Shown here piece after piece: positions 43,210 to 51,131 of a stretch of DNA of 64,000 nucleotides. A program made the position numbers and the translations under genes. Location of the stretch: the NCBI RefSeq assembly GCF_014647155.1, contig NZ_BMOQ01000004.1:186001-250000 (forward strand), given 5' to 3'. Origin of the DNA: Halarchaeum nitratireducens. GTDB lineage: Archaea > Halobacteriota > Halobacteria > Halobacteriales > Halobacteriaceae. Below the pieces are notes generated by a model. That model did no database searches, had not been told where the DNA came from, and was given only the letters and a program-made list of their open reading frames with translations. Numbering within the stretch: the first letter of the stretch is position 1; the number at the start of each line of letters is the position of its first letter.

Positions 43210-43971
43210 ATGGATACTTCTCTCCCACGGCGGGCGAACCCGGAAATAGTGTACGAGATCTGCCGCGAGATGAAGGGTGCCGACGAATTCACCCGGAACG
43301 AGGTATACGAGGAGGTGTCGGGAAAGACGCGTGACCTCCGGCGTGGGCTCACGCTCGCCCGTCGCCTCGGGTTCTTGCGGGCGGTCGATAGCGGTACCGA
43401 CGACGTGTTCCGACTCACCACACGGGGGACCGGGCTCGGCTATCAGTCGTCCTACGAGGGCAATGGGACCGTCGAGGAACTGTTCCGTGAGGCGATAGAG
43501 GAGTTCCGACCATACCGGGAGATTCTCGTTCGGGCCCACGAAGGGAACGCGACGTCCGAAGTGATGGGGGACACTTGTGTCACGCAGAGCGCGTTTCGGG
43601 AGGCCGCGGGCTCCGTAATCGACGACGAGGTGAAAGACCGGGAGGTGAACCTCCTGATAAAGACCGCTCAGGCGGCGGGTCTCGGCGAGTACCGCACGGG
43701 AAAGCGGGGGTACGAGACACGCCTCATACTCTCGGACGACTACGCGCCCTTCGTTGAGTCCCTCAGCCGAGAACACCCGTCGCCGACAGCGGCCACAGAT
43801 CGGACGACCGATTCGGAACGGGAGACGGCGGCTGAGACGGAAGGTGCGGCGTCCGGGGACTCATCGGATTCGTCCGACGTGACCATCTCCGTCGAACTCG
43901 ACGTCGGCGACCGCACGAGCGAGGAGATCGCCGCAATCGTCGACGAAATCCGTCACGTGACGGACGAGTAA
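43210..43971 (+). CDS. Two-winged-helix protein of unknown function
   Basis: A 253-residue protein that I do not recognise. Residues about 10-75 look like a winged helix (ANPEIVYEICREMKGADEFT, then LARRLGFLRAVDSGTDDVFRLTT). Residues about 95-185 form a second helical unit ending in a wing (EVNLLIKTAQAAGLGEYRTG). A Ser/Glu-rich linker then leads to a C-terminal amphipathic module, DVTISVELDVGDRTSEEI. This plan, tandem winged helices with a tail of alternating hydrophobic residues, occurs in some defence-associated regulators. Base composition is lower in GC than neighbours. The next gene starts 1 bp after its stop. Confidence 0.7.
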   Translation: MDTSLPRRANPEIVYEICREMKGADEFTRNEVYEEVSGKTRDLRRGLTLARRLGFLRAVDSGTDDVFRLTTRGTGLGYQSSYEGNGTVEELFREAIEEFRPYREILVRAHEGNATSEVMGDTCVTQSAFREAAGSVIDDEVKDREVNLLIKTAQAAGLGEYRTGKRGYETRLILSDDYAPFVESLSREHPSPTAATDRTTDSERETAAETEGAASGDSSDSSDVTISVELDVGDRTSEEIAAIVDEIRHVTDE

Positions 43972-43972
43972 C

Positions 43973-44464
43973 GTGCCGGGGAACGACGTCAACGAGGAAC
44001 TCTCGCGCCTCGTTGCGCGGCGGGTGGCCGGCCTGTCGATGGTCCGCGGCGTACGGACGTTCCCGCCGGCGAAACCCGACAGAGTCGTCGCACGTCTGGA
44101 GCGCGAACACTACCCGCCGGTCGTCGAGGACGTCACGGTCGACTTCCGGTTCGCGCGAGCGGACGAGTTCAACGTCGTGTACGTGGAACACTGGTCCGGC
44201 GAAACGTGGTCGTGTCGGTGGGACCGTCACGAGAACCCACATAGCGACCGTGATCACTTCCACCCGCCACCGGACCCGAACAACGCGTCCCGAGACGCGC
44301 TCGCCGCCGTCTATCCCGATGGCCAGAGCGCGGTTGTCGGCGTCGTCTTCGACGCACTCCGTGAACGCTACACTGCGCTCTGGGAGAACCCCGACGAACC
44401 GACCTATCCATCCGAATACGGGTTCGATCCCGGCGACGGCGACTGGCCGTTCCTCGGCGACTGA
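43973..44464 (+). CDS. His-rich RWDRH/HFHPPP protein, TumE-like toxin candidate
   Basis: A 163-residue protein started by GTG 43973, one base after the preceding stop. Its core is a strand YVEHWSGETWSCRWDRHEN followed by SDRDHFHPPPD: a dense cluster of Arg, Asp, His and Pro. I know this motif from a haloarchaeal family found next to winged-helix genes. The order RWD-x-H...H...RDHFH resembles the TumE (DUF6516) toxin motif RYDN-x-H...H, suggesting a distant relationship; this is inference. The fold may be a small beta sheet with a metal or RNA site. The C-terminus is acidic (DPGDGDWPFLGD). Confidence 0.65.
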   Translation: MPGNDVNEELSRLVARRVAGLSMVRGVRTFPPAKPDRVVARLEREHYPPVVEDVTVDFRFARADEFNVVYVEHWSGETWSCRWDRHENPHSDRDHFHPPPDPNNASRDALAAVYPDGQSAVVGVVFDALRERYTALWENPDEPTYPSEYGFDPGDGDWPFLGD

Positions 44465-44486
44465 CGCGATCGGCCAAGACCACTCA

Positions 44487-44492
44487 TATATA
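44487..44492 (+). promoter_or_regulatory. TATA box of the DUF7342-type gene
   Basis: TATATA lies about 45-50 bp upstream of ATG 44537 and 18 bp upstream of ATG 44510. The expected start of transcription (about 44515) is after 44510, which favours ATG 44537 with a leader of about 20 nt. The regulator therefore can be expressed independently of the upstream pair. Confidence 0.5.
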
Positions 44493-44536
44493 CGCCCATC
44501 CGCAGATTAATGTACGTGTACGCCCGAGAGGGTAGC

Positions 44537-45079
44537 ATGACCGACGGGAGTGCCCCTCCGACCGACTTCTCCTTGACCGACGAGTGGGAGGACGTCGAGG
44601 CGAACCGGACCGTCCGCGAGCGGGTCTACGAGGTTGCCACCACGCTCACCGAACCGACCGCAGTCGGTGACGTCGCGGAGCGCGCCGACTGTGGGAAGGA
44701 GGGTGCGCGGACGCACCTCGAATGGCTCGTCGACCTCGGTGTGCTCGAAAAGGTCGCCGACAATCCCGCGCTCTTCACTCGACACGAACCGTACTTTGAG
44801 TTCCGCCGAGTGACCGAGCTCGCCCGTGACGCCGGCTCGGCAGATGCGCTCGACGAACGGTTGGACGCCTACCGCGAGCGCGCCGACTCCCTCTCTGAGC
44901 ACTTCGACGCCGCGACCCCGGACGCGGTCGTGCTCGACGACGTTCCGGACGCGGAGTTCGAGGACGCCGCGGACAAACTCGGCGAGTGGCGGACCGTCGA
45001 GCGTCGCCTCCGCGAGGTCCGGCTGGCGAAGCTCCGCTTCGAGGGCGGTCGCGGGGCGTCGTCGAGCGTCGGCCCCTGA
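44537..45079 (+). CDS. Winged-helix regulator, DUF7342 type
   Basis: A 180-residue protein. It begins with the family hallmark DFSLTDEWEDVEANRTVRERVYE and has a winged helix in residues about 30-90 (VGDVAERADCGKEGARTHLEWLVDLGVLEKV). It continues with a long helical region (EFRRVTELARDAGSADALDERL) that could dimerise. Haloarchaeal proteins of this type, which I remember as DUF7342, are often neighbours of small toxin-like genes, as here. GC content rises again toward its end. It may regulate or neutralise the upstream His-rich protein. Confidence 0.75.
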   Translation: MTDGSAPPTDFSLTDEWEDVEANRTVRERVYEVATTLTEPTAVGDVAERADCGKEGARTHLEWLVDLGVLEKVADNPALFTRHEPYFEFRRVTELARDAGSADALDERLDAYRERADSLSEHFDAATPDAVVLDDVPDAEFEDAADKLGEWRTVERRLREVRLAKLRFEGGRGASSSVGP

Positions 45080-45127
45080 TGCGGTCCGAATAGCAACATC
45101 GAAGGGACGCCTCCCCGACCGCCCGGT

Positions 45128-45892
45128 ATGAAGATCGTTCTGACGAACGACGACGGGATCGAGAGCCCCGGGCTCGCCGCGCTCTACGAGTCCCTTTCGG
45201 CCGTCGGCGACGTCACCGCGGTCGCGCCCGCCGAGGACATGAGCGCGACCGGCCGCGCACTCTCCCGCGAGGTCGTCGTCGACGGGCACGAGTACGGCTA
45301 CGCGGTCCGCGGGACGCCCTCGGACTGCGTCGTCGCGGCGCTGGAGGCGCTCGTCCCCGACGCGGACCTTGTCGTCTCCGGGTGCAATCGCGGGGGCAAC
45401 CTCGGCATGTACGTCCTCGGCCGGTCGGGCACCGTGAGCGCGGCCGTCGAGTCGGCGTTCTTCGACGTCCCCGCGATCTCGGTGTCGCTCGCGCTGACGA
45501 GCGCGGACTTCGAGTCCGGCGAGACACCGAAAGCGGACTACGCCGAGGCCGCGGCCGTCACGCGCTACCTCGTCGAGCACACGCTCGACTCCGGCGTCTT
45601 CGAGCGCGCGGACTACCTCAACGTGAACGCCCCCCGTCCGGGGACCGAAACGGGCGACATCGCGGTGACGCGGCCGACGCACGGCTACGAGATGCACGTC
45701 GAGCGCGCGGGCGAGCGCCTCCGGCTCCACGACGAGATGTGGGAGCGGATCGACCGGGGGATCGTCGCGAACGAACCCGACGACAGCGACCTCCGGGCGG
45801 TCGTCGAGGGGGAGACGAGCGTCTCGCCGCTCACGGCCCCGCACACGACCGAGCACCACGAGATCCTCGATCACCTCGCCGCGGACTACTGA
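45128..45892 (+). CDS. surE: 5'/3'-nucleotidase SurE
   Basis: A 254-residue survival protein E phosphatase acting on nucleoside monophosphates and related phosphates. The N-terminus has the metal-binding LTNDDGIESPGLAAL. VAPAEDMSATGRALS follows, then VVSGCNRGGNLGMYVLGRSGTVSAAVE, the haloarchaeal version of the SGxNxGxN motif. DYLNVNAPRP is near residue 161. The last 7 bp overlap the convergent arsenate reductase-like gene. Confidence 0.93.
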   Translation: MKIVLTNDDGIESPGLAALYESLSAVGDVTAVAPAEDMSATGRALSREVVVDGHEYGYAVRGTPSDCVVAALEALVPDADLVVSGCNRGGNLGMYVLGRSGTVSAAVESAFFDVPAISVSLALTSADFESGETPKADYAEAAAVTRYLVEHTLDSGVFERADYLNVNAPRPGTETGDIAVTRPTHGYEMHVERAGERLRLHDEMWERIDRGIVANEPDDSDLRAVVEGETSVSPLTAPHTTEHHEILDHLAADY

Positions 45893-46311
45893 CCGGACGG
45901 GTCGAGCTCGTCGACGAGGGATCGCACGCGCTCTTCGATCTCGTCGCGGATCTCGGCGACCGCCTCGGGATCGCGGCCGTCCGGGTCGTCGAGGTCCCAG
46001 TCGCGGCTCTCGCCCGCCCACCCCGCGGGGCAGACGTCGTCGGCCGAACAGCCCATCGTGATCACGTAGTCGGCGCGCTGGACCTCCTCGAACGTCACCT
46101 CCCGGGGCGCCCGGTCGCCGAGGTCGATGTCGATCTCGCGCATCGCCGCGACGACCTCCGCGTGGACGCGCTCGGCGGGGTCGGTGCCGCCCGTGACGAT
46201 CTCGATCTCCTCACCGAGACCGCGCGCGGCGACCTCGCGCTCGGCGAACGCGGTGGCCATCTGGGAGCGACCCGCGTTCTGAACGCAGACGAAGGCGAGC
46301 GTGACGGTCAT
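45886..46311 (-). CDS. Low-molecular-weight phosphatase / thioredoxin-type arsenate reductase
   Basis: A 141-residue protein with the LMW-PTPase loop Cys9-x5-Arg15 (CVQNAGRSQ). Cys88 and Cys94 (MGCSADDVC) correspond to the redox pair of thioredoxin-linked ArsC, here spaced C-x5-C rather than the usual C-x6-C. RDWDLDDPDGRD is the conserved C-terminal Asp region. Arsenate reduction is likely; a plain tyrosine phosphatase is the alternative. No other ars gene is adjacent. Confidence 0.82.
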   Translation of the reverse strand: MTVTLAFVCVQNAGRSQMATAFAEREVAARGLGEEIEIVTGGTDPAERVHAEVVAAMREIDIDLGDRAPREVTFEEVQRADYVITMGCSADDVCPAGWAGESRDWDLDDPDGRDPEAVAEIRDEIEERVRSLVDELDPSGQ

Positions 46312-46535
46312 CGGTGTCGCAGTCGTCGGTGAGCACTAACACCGTGTCGATCTGCGAGCACGGCGTCGGTGGGAGCCACGGGGGCGTGGCTGGCGGCGCG
46401 TTCGCCGGGGTCGTGCCTGTCGTCGGGGGACGCGCTCGCGCACTCGGCGACGGGACCGGAGCCCGCGGCGTCGCGCCGATTCCCGGAGTACGCGGAGGCG
46501 AAGTCCCTTTGCCGGTGTCGGGGTAACGATCCGAT

Positions 46536-47000
46536 ATGCCTGCCGAAGACGTCGACGAGGTCGATCGGGCGATCCTGTACGCGCTCCAGGAGGACGCGCG
46601 GAACCTCTCGTCGAGCGACATCGCCGAACGAACCGGGACGTCCGGGAGCACGGTCAGGAAACGCATCCAGCGCTTGGAGGAGGCGGGAGTCATCAAGGGG
46701 TACAGCGCCGAGGTCGACTACGAGCGCTCGGGCTACCCGATCCGGATGCTCCTCTTCTGCACGGCGTCGATCCACGAGCGCGGCGATCTCATCCCCGACG
46801 TGTTGGCTCTCGACGGCGTCGTCTCGGTACAGGAGCTCATCACCGGCGAGCAGAACCTCCTCGTGACCGCGGTGGGGACGTCGGACAGCGACATCACGCC
46901 CATCGCCGAGTCGCTCCTCGAGATGGGCATCACCGTCGCCGACGAAGTGCTCGTCAAGAGCCACGTCACGACGCCCTTCGGCCGCTTCGAGGAGGAGTGA
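46536..47000 (+). CDS. Lrp/AsnC family transcriptional regulator
   Basis: A 154-residue protein. The N-terminal helix-turn-helix (VDRAILYALQEDARNLSSSDIAERT, then TVRKRIQRLEEAGVIKGY) is followed by an RAM-type ligand domain (QELITGEQNLLVTAVGTSDSDI). It lies 140 bp upstream of dabB in the same direction and is the obvious candidate regulator of that operon. The 224 bp before it contain no convincing gene. Confidence 0.88.
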   Translation: MPAEDVDEVDRAILYALQEDARNLSSSDIAERTGTSGSTVRKRIQRLEEAGVIKGYSAEVDYERSGYPIRMLLFCTASIHERGDLIPDVLALDGVVSVQELITGEQNLLVTAVGTSDSDITPIAESLLEMGITVADEVLVKSHVTTPFGRFEEE

Positions 47001-47066
47001 GCCCGGCGACGAGTCGATAACGAAAGATCACACACTCACGCGAACGGACTGGGAACAGACGAAGGA

Positions 47067-47072
47067 TTTATT
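47067..47072 (+). promoter_or_regulatory. TATA box of dabB-dabA
   Basis: TTTATT is in the gap after the Lrp/AsnC gene, 69-74 bp before ATG 47141. It implies a 5' leader of roughly 45 nt, unlike the leaderless genes elsewhere in the window. The leader contains TATTGTGGGG and could host regulation. Confidence 0.4.
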
Positions 47073-47140
47073 GCCCGATCTGTTCGTATTGTGGGGTAGG
47101 TGTGACCGGGCCCGCTCGCCCGCGTCACGATTCACACACG

Positions 47141-48631
47141 ATGTCGGACACTCACCCCACTCGGACGGTCGGCGCACTCCCCGACGCGGCGTCGGAATCG
47201 ACCCGTGCCCCCGTGTGGCTCACCCGACTCGTGTGGCTGCTGTGGGCCGCGAGCCTCGGCGTCCTCGGGGTGCACGCGCTCACCGGCGCCACGTGGGCCG
47301 TCCCCGGCGTCGTCGCCGTCGACGGCCTCACCGTCGTCATGTGGGCCGCCGTCACGTTCTTCAGCGGCATCGTTCACAGCTACTCGCGGCGCTACATGGC
47401 CGGCAGCGAGCGCCTCCGTTCGTTCTTCGCGCGCATCTCCGCGTTCACGCTCGTCGTGATGGTGCTCGTCGCCGCCGCGAACACCGCGCTCTTCGCCCTC
47501 GCGTGGCTCGCCATGGGACTGCTCATGGCCGACCTCGTCGGCTACGCCCGCGGCTGGCCGCAGGCGCGCGCCGCCGCCTCGCTCTCCCGCAGGTACTTCC
47601 TCGCCAGTAGCGCGCTCGTCGGCGTCGCCGCCGCGACCCTCTGGACGACGACCGGCGCGTCCACGTTCTCGGGCGTCGCCGCCGTCGCCGACTCGCTCCC
47701 CACCACCGTGTGGCTCGTCGTCGCCGGGAGCCTGTTGCTCGCCGCGATGATCCAGTCGGCGCTCGTCCCCTTCCACGGGTGGCTGCTCTCGTCGATGACG
47801 GCACCCACGCCCGCGTCCGCGCTCATGCACGCCGGCTTCGTCAACGCCGGCGGCATCCTCCTCGTCCGCTTCGCCCCCGTCGTCACCGTCGAGGCGCGCT
47901 TCATGCTCCTGATCGTCGCCGTCGGTGCCGCGAGCGCGCTCGTCGGTAAACTCCTCCGCACCGTTCAGACGGACGTCAAGGGCCGCCTCGGGTGCTCGAC
48001 GACCGGCCAGATGAGCTTCATGCTCATGCAGGCCGGCCTCGGCTTCTTCGCCGCCGCGATCACCCACCTCATCCTCCACGGTTTCTACAAGGCCTACGAG
48101 TTCCTCTCGAACGGGAGCGACGTCTCGCGCACGACCCCCGGCCGCGGGCACGGCGAGACGCCGTCGCTCACCGCCGTCGGTGCCCTGGCGACCGGCGTCA
48201 CCGCCGTCGCGGGCGGGGCGGTCTTCGCCCGCCTCACCGGCGAGGGCCTCCACGCCGACAGCGGCCTCCTCCTCGCCGGCCTCGTCGTGTTGACCACGCT
48301 TCACGCCGCCCGGCAGGCGATCGGCCACGCCGGCGTCTCGCCCGCCGTCCGCTACGGTGCGGTCGCCCTCGTCTTCCTCCCCGCGATCGCCGTCTACGGC
48401 CTCGTCTACGCCGCCATCGGCGACCTGATGGCCGGCTCGGTGATCGCGGCCGCCCCGACCGACCTGACCGCCGTCCACGCCGCCGTCGCGCTCGCGTTCG
48501 CCGCGATCTACCTCGCTATCGAGACCGGCGTCTACCGCCGCAGCACGCGGCTCTACGTCGCGCTCCGCACCGTCGCGCGGCCGGACGGCCGGACCGTCCT
48601 GACGAACACGGAGGCCTACGATGAGTACTGA
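47141..48631 (+). CDS. dabB: DabB, NuoL-like membrane subunit of inorganic carbon transporter
   Basis: A 496-residue membrane protein of the proton-conducting NADH dehydrogenase subunit family with about 13 helices. Motifs are FFSGIVHSYSRRYMAG near residue 76, ALVPFHGWLLSSMTAPTPASALMHAG near 205 (PFHGWL, the hallmark of NuoL-type antiporters) and LGCSTTGQMSFMLMQAGLG near 285. No other Nuo subunits are present, and the next gene is dabA, so it is DabB rather than complex I. It is thought to supply the cation gradient driving CO2 hydration by DabA. Confidence 0.88.
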   Translation: MSDTHPTRTVGALPDAASESTRAPVWLTRLVWLLWAASLGVLGVHALTGATWAVPGVVAVDGLTVVMWAAVTFFSGIVHSYSRRYMAGSERLRSFFARISAFTLVVMVLVAAANTALFALAWLAMGLLMADLVGYARGWPQARAAASLSRRYFLASSALVGVAAATLWTTTGASTFSGVAAVADSLPTTVWLVVAGSLLLAAMIQSALVPFHGWLLSSMTAPTPASALMHAGFVNAGGILLVRFAPVVTVEARFMLLIVAVGAASALVGKLLRTVQTDVKGRLGCSTTGQMSFMLMQAGLGFFAAAITHLILHGFYKAYEFLSNGSDVSRTTPGRGHGETPSLTAVGALATGVTAVAGGAVFARLTGEGLHADSGLLLAGLVVLTTLHAARQAIGHAGVSPAVRYGAVALVFLPAIAVYGLVYAAIGDLMAGSVIAAAPTDLTAVHAAVALAFAAIYLAIETGVYRRSTRLYVALRTVARPDGRTVLTNTEAYDEY

Positions 48632-51131
48632 TACGACCCACGACACCGACGACGTCCGCGAGCGCATCAGCGACGCCGCCGAGACCGTCGGCACGAACTG
48701 GCCGCTCCACTCGTTCGTGACCGCGAACCCCCTCGCCGGCTACGAGGACCGCCCCTTCCACGAGGCCGTCGAGCGCGCGACCACCCTGCGCGGGGGCCGG
48801 GCCTACCCGGACCCGGACACGTTCCGCGCCGCGTGGGAGCGCGGCGACATCGACCCGTCGGTCCTCCGCGCCGAACTTGACGCGCACGGCTACTCGCTCG
48901 ACCCAGAGGCGGCACTCGACCGGCTGGCCGACGCGGCGGGAGACGACGCGCGCACCGTCCGCGACGAGGCGACGGCGCGCGTCGATCACGCGCTCGCGTC
49001 GTGGCTCGCGGCCTTCTGCGACGAGGGCGAGGCGTCGTGGCCGATGCCGAACCGCGAGGCCGGCTTCTACGACGCCTTCCGCGCCGTCGCGCGCCACGAC
49101 TCGACGATCCCGGACGCGGCCTCGCTCGCCGACGCGCCCGACGATCCCGCCGCCGCCATCGCCGACGTCCTCGCCGACCACCCGGGCGAGCGTCTGCCGG
49201 CGGTCTTCGAGGCGCATCTGAACGCGCTCCCCGGCTGGACCGGCCTGCTCAAGTACCGCGCCGAGCGCGGCGACGAGTGGCAGGACGCCTACCCGATCAC
49301 GCTCGTCGGCTATCTCGCCGCTCGCCTCCTGCTCGCCGAGCGCTTCGACGCGCCGATCGATCCGCTCGCCGACGCGGGCGACGAGACCGACGCGAACGGC
49401 GCCGGCGCGATCGACGGGAGCGACGACGAGACCGACACCGCCGACGACGGCGTGCCGCTCGCAGAAGTCTGGCTGCGCGCGTGGGAGCAGTCCTACCGCG
49501 GCGACGTCGTCGACGCCGTCGCGGACGCGAGCGCGGCCCGCGCGGACCCCGCGGACGACGGGAGCCCCGACGGCCGCGCCGACGCCCAGCTCGTCTTCTG
49601 TATCGACACGCGCTCGGAGGTCTTCCGCCGCCACCTCGAGGCCACCGGCGACTACGAGACGCACGGCTACGCTGGCTTCTTCGGCGTCCCGATGCGCTAC
49701 GAGGGGTACGACGAGGCCAGCGCGGACGCCTGCCCGCCGATCGTCGACGCCGAACACCACGTCCACGAGCGCCCCGACGGCGCACGCGCCGACGAGCACG
49801 CGATCTACGATCGCTGGACGGGCCGCCTCCGCGCGGCCGAGTCCGTGCTGAAGGCCGTGAAGTCCAACGCCGCGACGGCGTTCAGCTTCGTCGAGAGCGC
49901 GGGCAGCGCCTACGGGGCCGCGCTCGCCGCGCGCACGCTCGCACCCGAGCGCGTCCACGACCTCCGTGACGCCCTCGACGATCGCCTCCCGAGCGTCCCC
50001 GACTTCTGCACGCCGAGCGTCGAACGCGAGGGCGAGCGGGTCGGCGACCTCCCCGTCGGCATGACGCACGAGGAGCGCGTCGCGTACGCCGCCGCGGCCT
50101 TCGAGACGATGGAGTGGGACGAGTTCGCACGCCTCGTCGTCTTCACCGGCCACGCGAGCGAGACGACGAACAACCCCTTCGAGGCGAGCCTCGATTGTGG
50201 CGCGTGCGCCGGCAATCCCGGCGGGCCGAACGCCCGCGTGCTCGCCGCGATCTGCAACGACGACGCCGTCCGCGACGCGCTGGGCGAACGCGGGATCGAC
50301 GTCCCCGACGACACCGTCTTCCTCGCCGCCGAGCACAACACGACGACGGACGAGGTGACGCTCTACGACGGCGCCGTCCCCGAGAGCCACGAGCGCGACG
50401 TCGAGCGCCTCCGCAGCGACCTCGATCGCGCGCGCTCCGGCGCGGCCGCCGAACGGGCGGAATCCATGGGCGCCGATCCCGAACGCGCCGTCCGCGACGC
50501 CGAGCGCCGCGCCGCCGACTGGGCGGAGACGCGCCCCGAGTGGGGGCTCGCCGGGAACGCCGCCTTCGTGATCGGGCCGCGCGACCTCACCGCCGACCTC
50601 GATCTCGGCGGGCGCGCCTTCCTTCACTCCTACGACTGGACGCAGGACCGCGAGGGCGACGCGCTCGACGCGATCTTCGCCGGCCCGGTCGTCGTCACGC
50701 AGTGGATCAACGCCCAGTACTACTGCGCGACCGTCGACAACGCGGCTTACGGGAGCGGGTCGAAGATCACGCACAACCCCGTCGGAAACGTCGGCGTCTA
50801 TCAGGGCAACGGCGGCGACCTCGTCACCGGCCTCCCGCTCCAGTCGCTCATGGCCGCCGACGACGACCCCCACCACCAGCCCCTCCGCCTCTCTCTCGTC
50901 GTCCACGCTCCCGTCGAACGCGTCCGCGGCGTCCTCGCCCAGCACGAACACGTCCGCACGCTCTGCGAGAACGGCTGGCTCTCGCTCACCGTCGTCGATC
51001 CGACGCGCGGCCACGACGCGTACGCCTACGACGGAGGGTTCACCCTCGACGAACCCGAGGACTCGACGGCGGAGCGCGAGCCCGAACGCGAACCCGACCC
51101 GGAGGCGCGCGTCGCCGTCGCGGACGACTAG
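48621..51131 (+). CDS. dabA: DabA, carbonic-anhydrase-like subunit of inorganic carbon transporter
   Basis: An 836-residue protein of the UPF0753/DUF2309 family. The N-terminus NWPLHSFVTANPLAGYED is family-typical. The predicted zinc site is Cys327 and Asp329 (VFCIDTRSE), His511 (FTGHASETTNNPFEA) and Cys526 (LDCGACAGNPG). The 15-residue spacing of the last two equals that in characterised DabA. NAQYYCATVDNAAYGSGSK is near the C-terminus. It overlaps dabB by 11 bp and its stop overlaps the convergent helicase-nuclease gene by 4 bp. An acidic linker near residues 252-275 is a haloarchaeal insertion. Confidence 0.92.
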   Translation: MSTDTTHDTDDVRERISDAAETVGTNWPLHSFVTANPLAGYEDRPFHEAVERATTLRGGRAYPDPDTFRAAWERGDIDPSVLRAELDAHGYSLDPEAALDRLADAAGDDARTVRDEATARVDHALASWLAAFCDEGEASWPMPNREAGFYDAFRAVARHDSTIPDAASLADAPDDPAAAIADVLADHPGERLPAVFEAHLNALPGWTGLLKYRAERGDEWQDAYPITLVGYLAARLLLAERFDAPIDPLADAGDETDANGAGAIDGSDDETDTADDGVPLAEVWLRAWEQSYRGDVVDAVADASAARADPADDGSPDGRADAQLVFCIDTRSEVFRRHLEATGDYETHGYAGFFGVPMRYEGYDEASADACPPIVDAEHHVHERPDGARADEHAIYDRWTGRLRAAESVLKAVKSNAATAFSFVESAGSAYGAALAARTLAPERVHDLRDALDDRLPSVPDFCTPSVEREGERVGDLPVGMTHEERVAYAAAAFETMEWDEFARLVVFTGHASETTNNPFEASLDCGACAGNPGGPNARVLAAICNDDAVRDALGERGIDVPDDTVFLAAEHNTTTDEVTLYDGAVPESHERDVERLRSDLDRARSGAAAERAESMGADPERAVRDAERRAADWAETRPEWGLAGNAAFVIGPRDLTADLDLGGRAFLHSYDWTQDREGDALDAIFAGPVVVTQWINAQYYCATVDNAAYGSGSKITHNPVGNVGVYQGNGGDLVTGLPLQSLMAADDDPHHQPLRLSLVVHAPVERVRGVLAQHEHVRTLCENGWLSLTVVDPTRGHDAYAYDGGFTLDEPEDSTAEREPEREPDPEARVAVADD

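Noticed and set aside
46314-46526. A 70-codon plus-strand frame before the Lrp/AsnC gene
   Set aside because: It is Gly/Val-rich with no acidic bias and no conserved motif, and it overlaps the promoter region of the arsenate-reductase-like gene.
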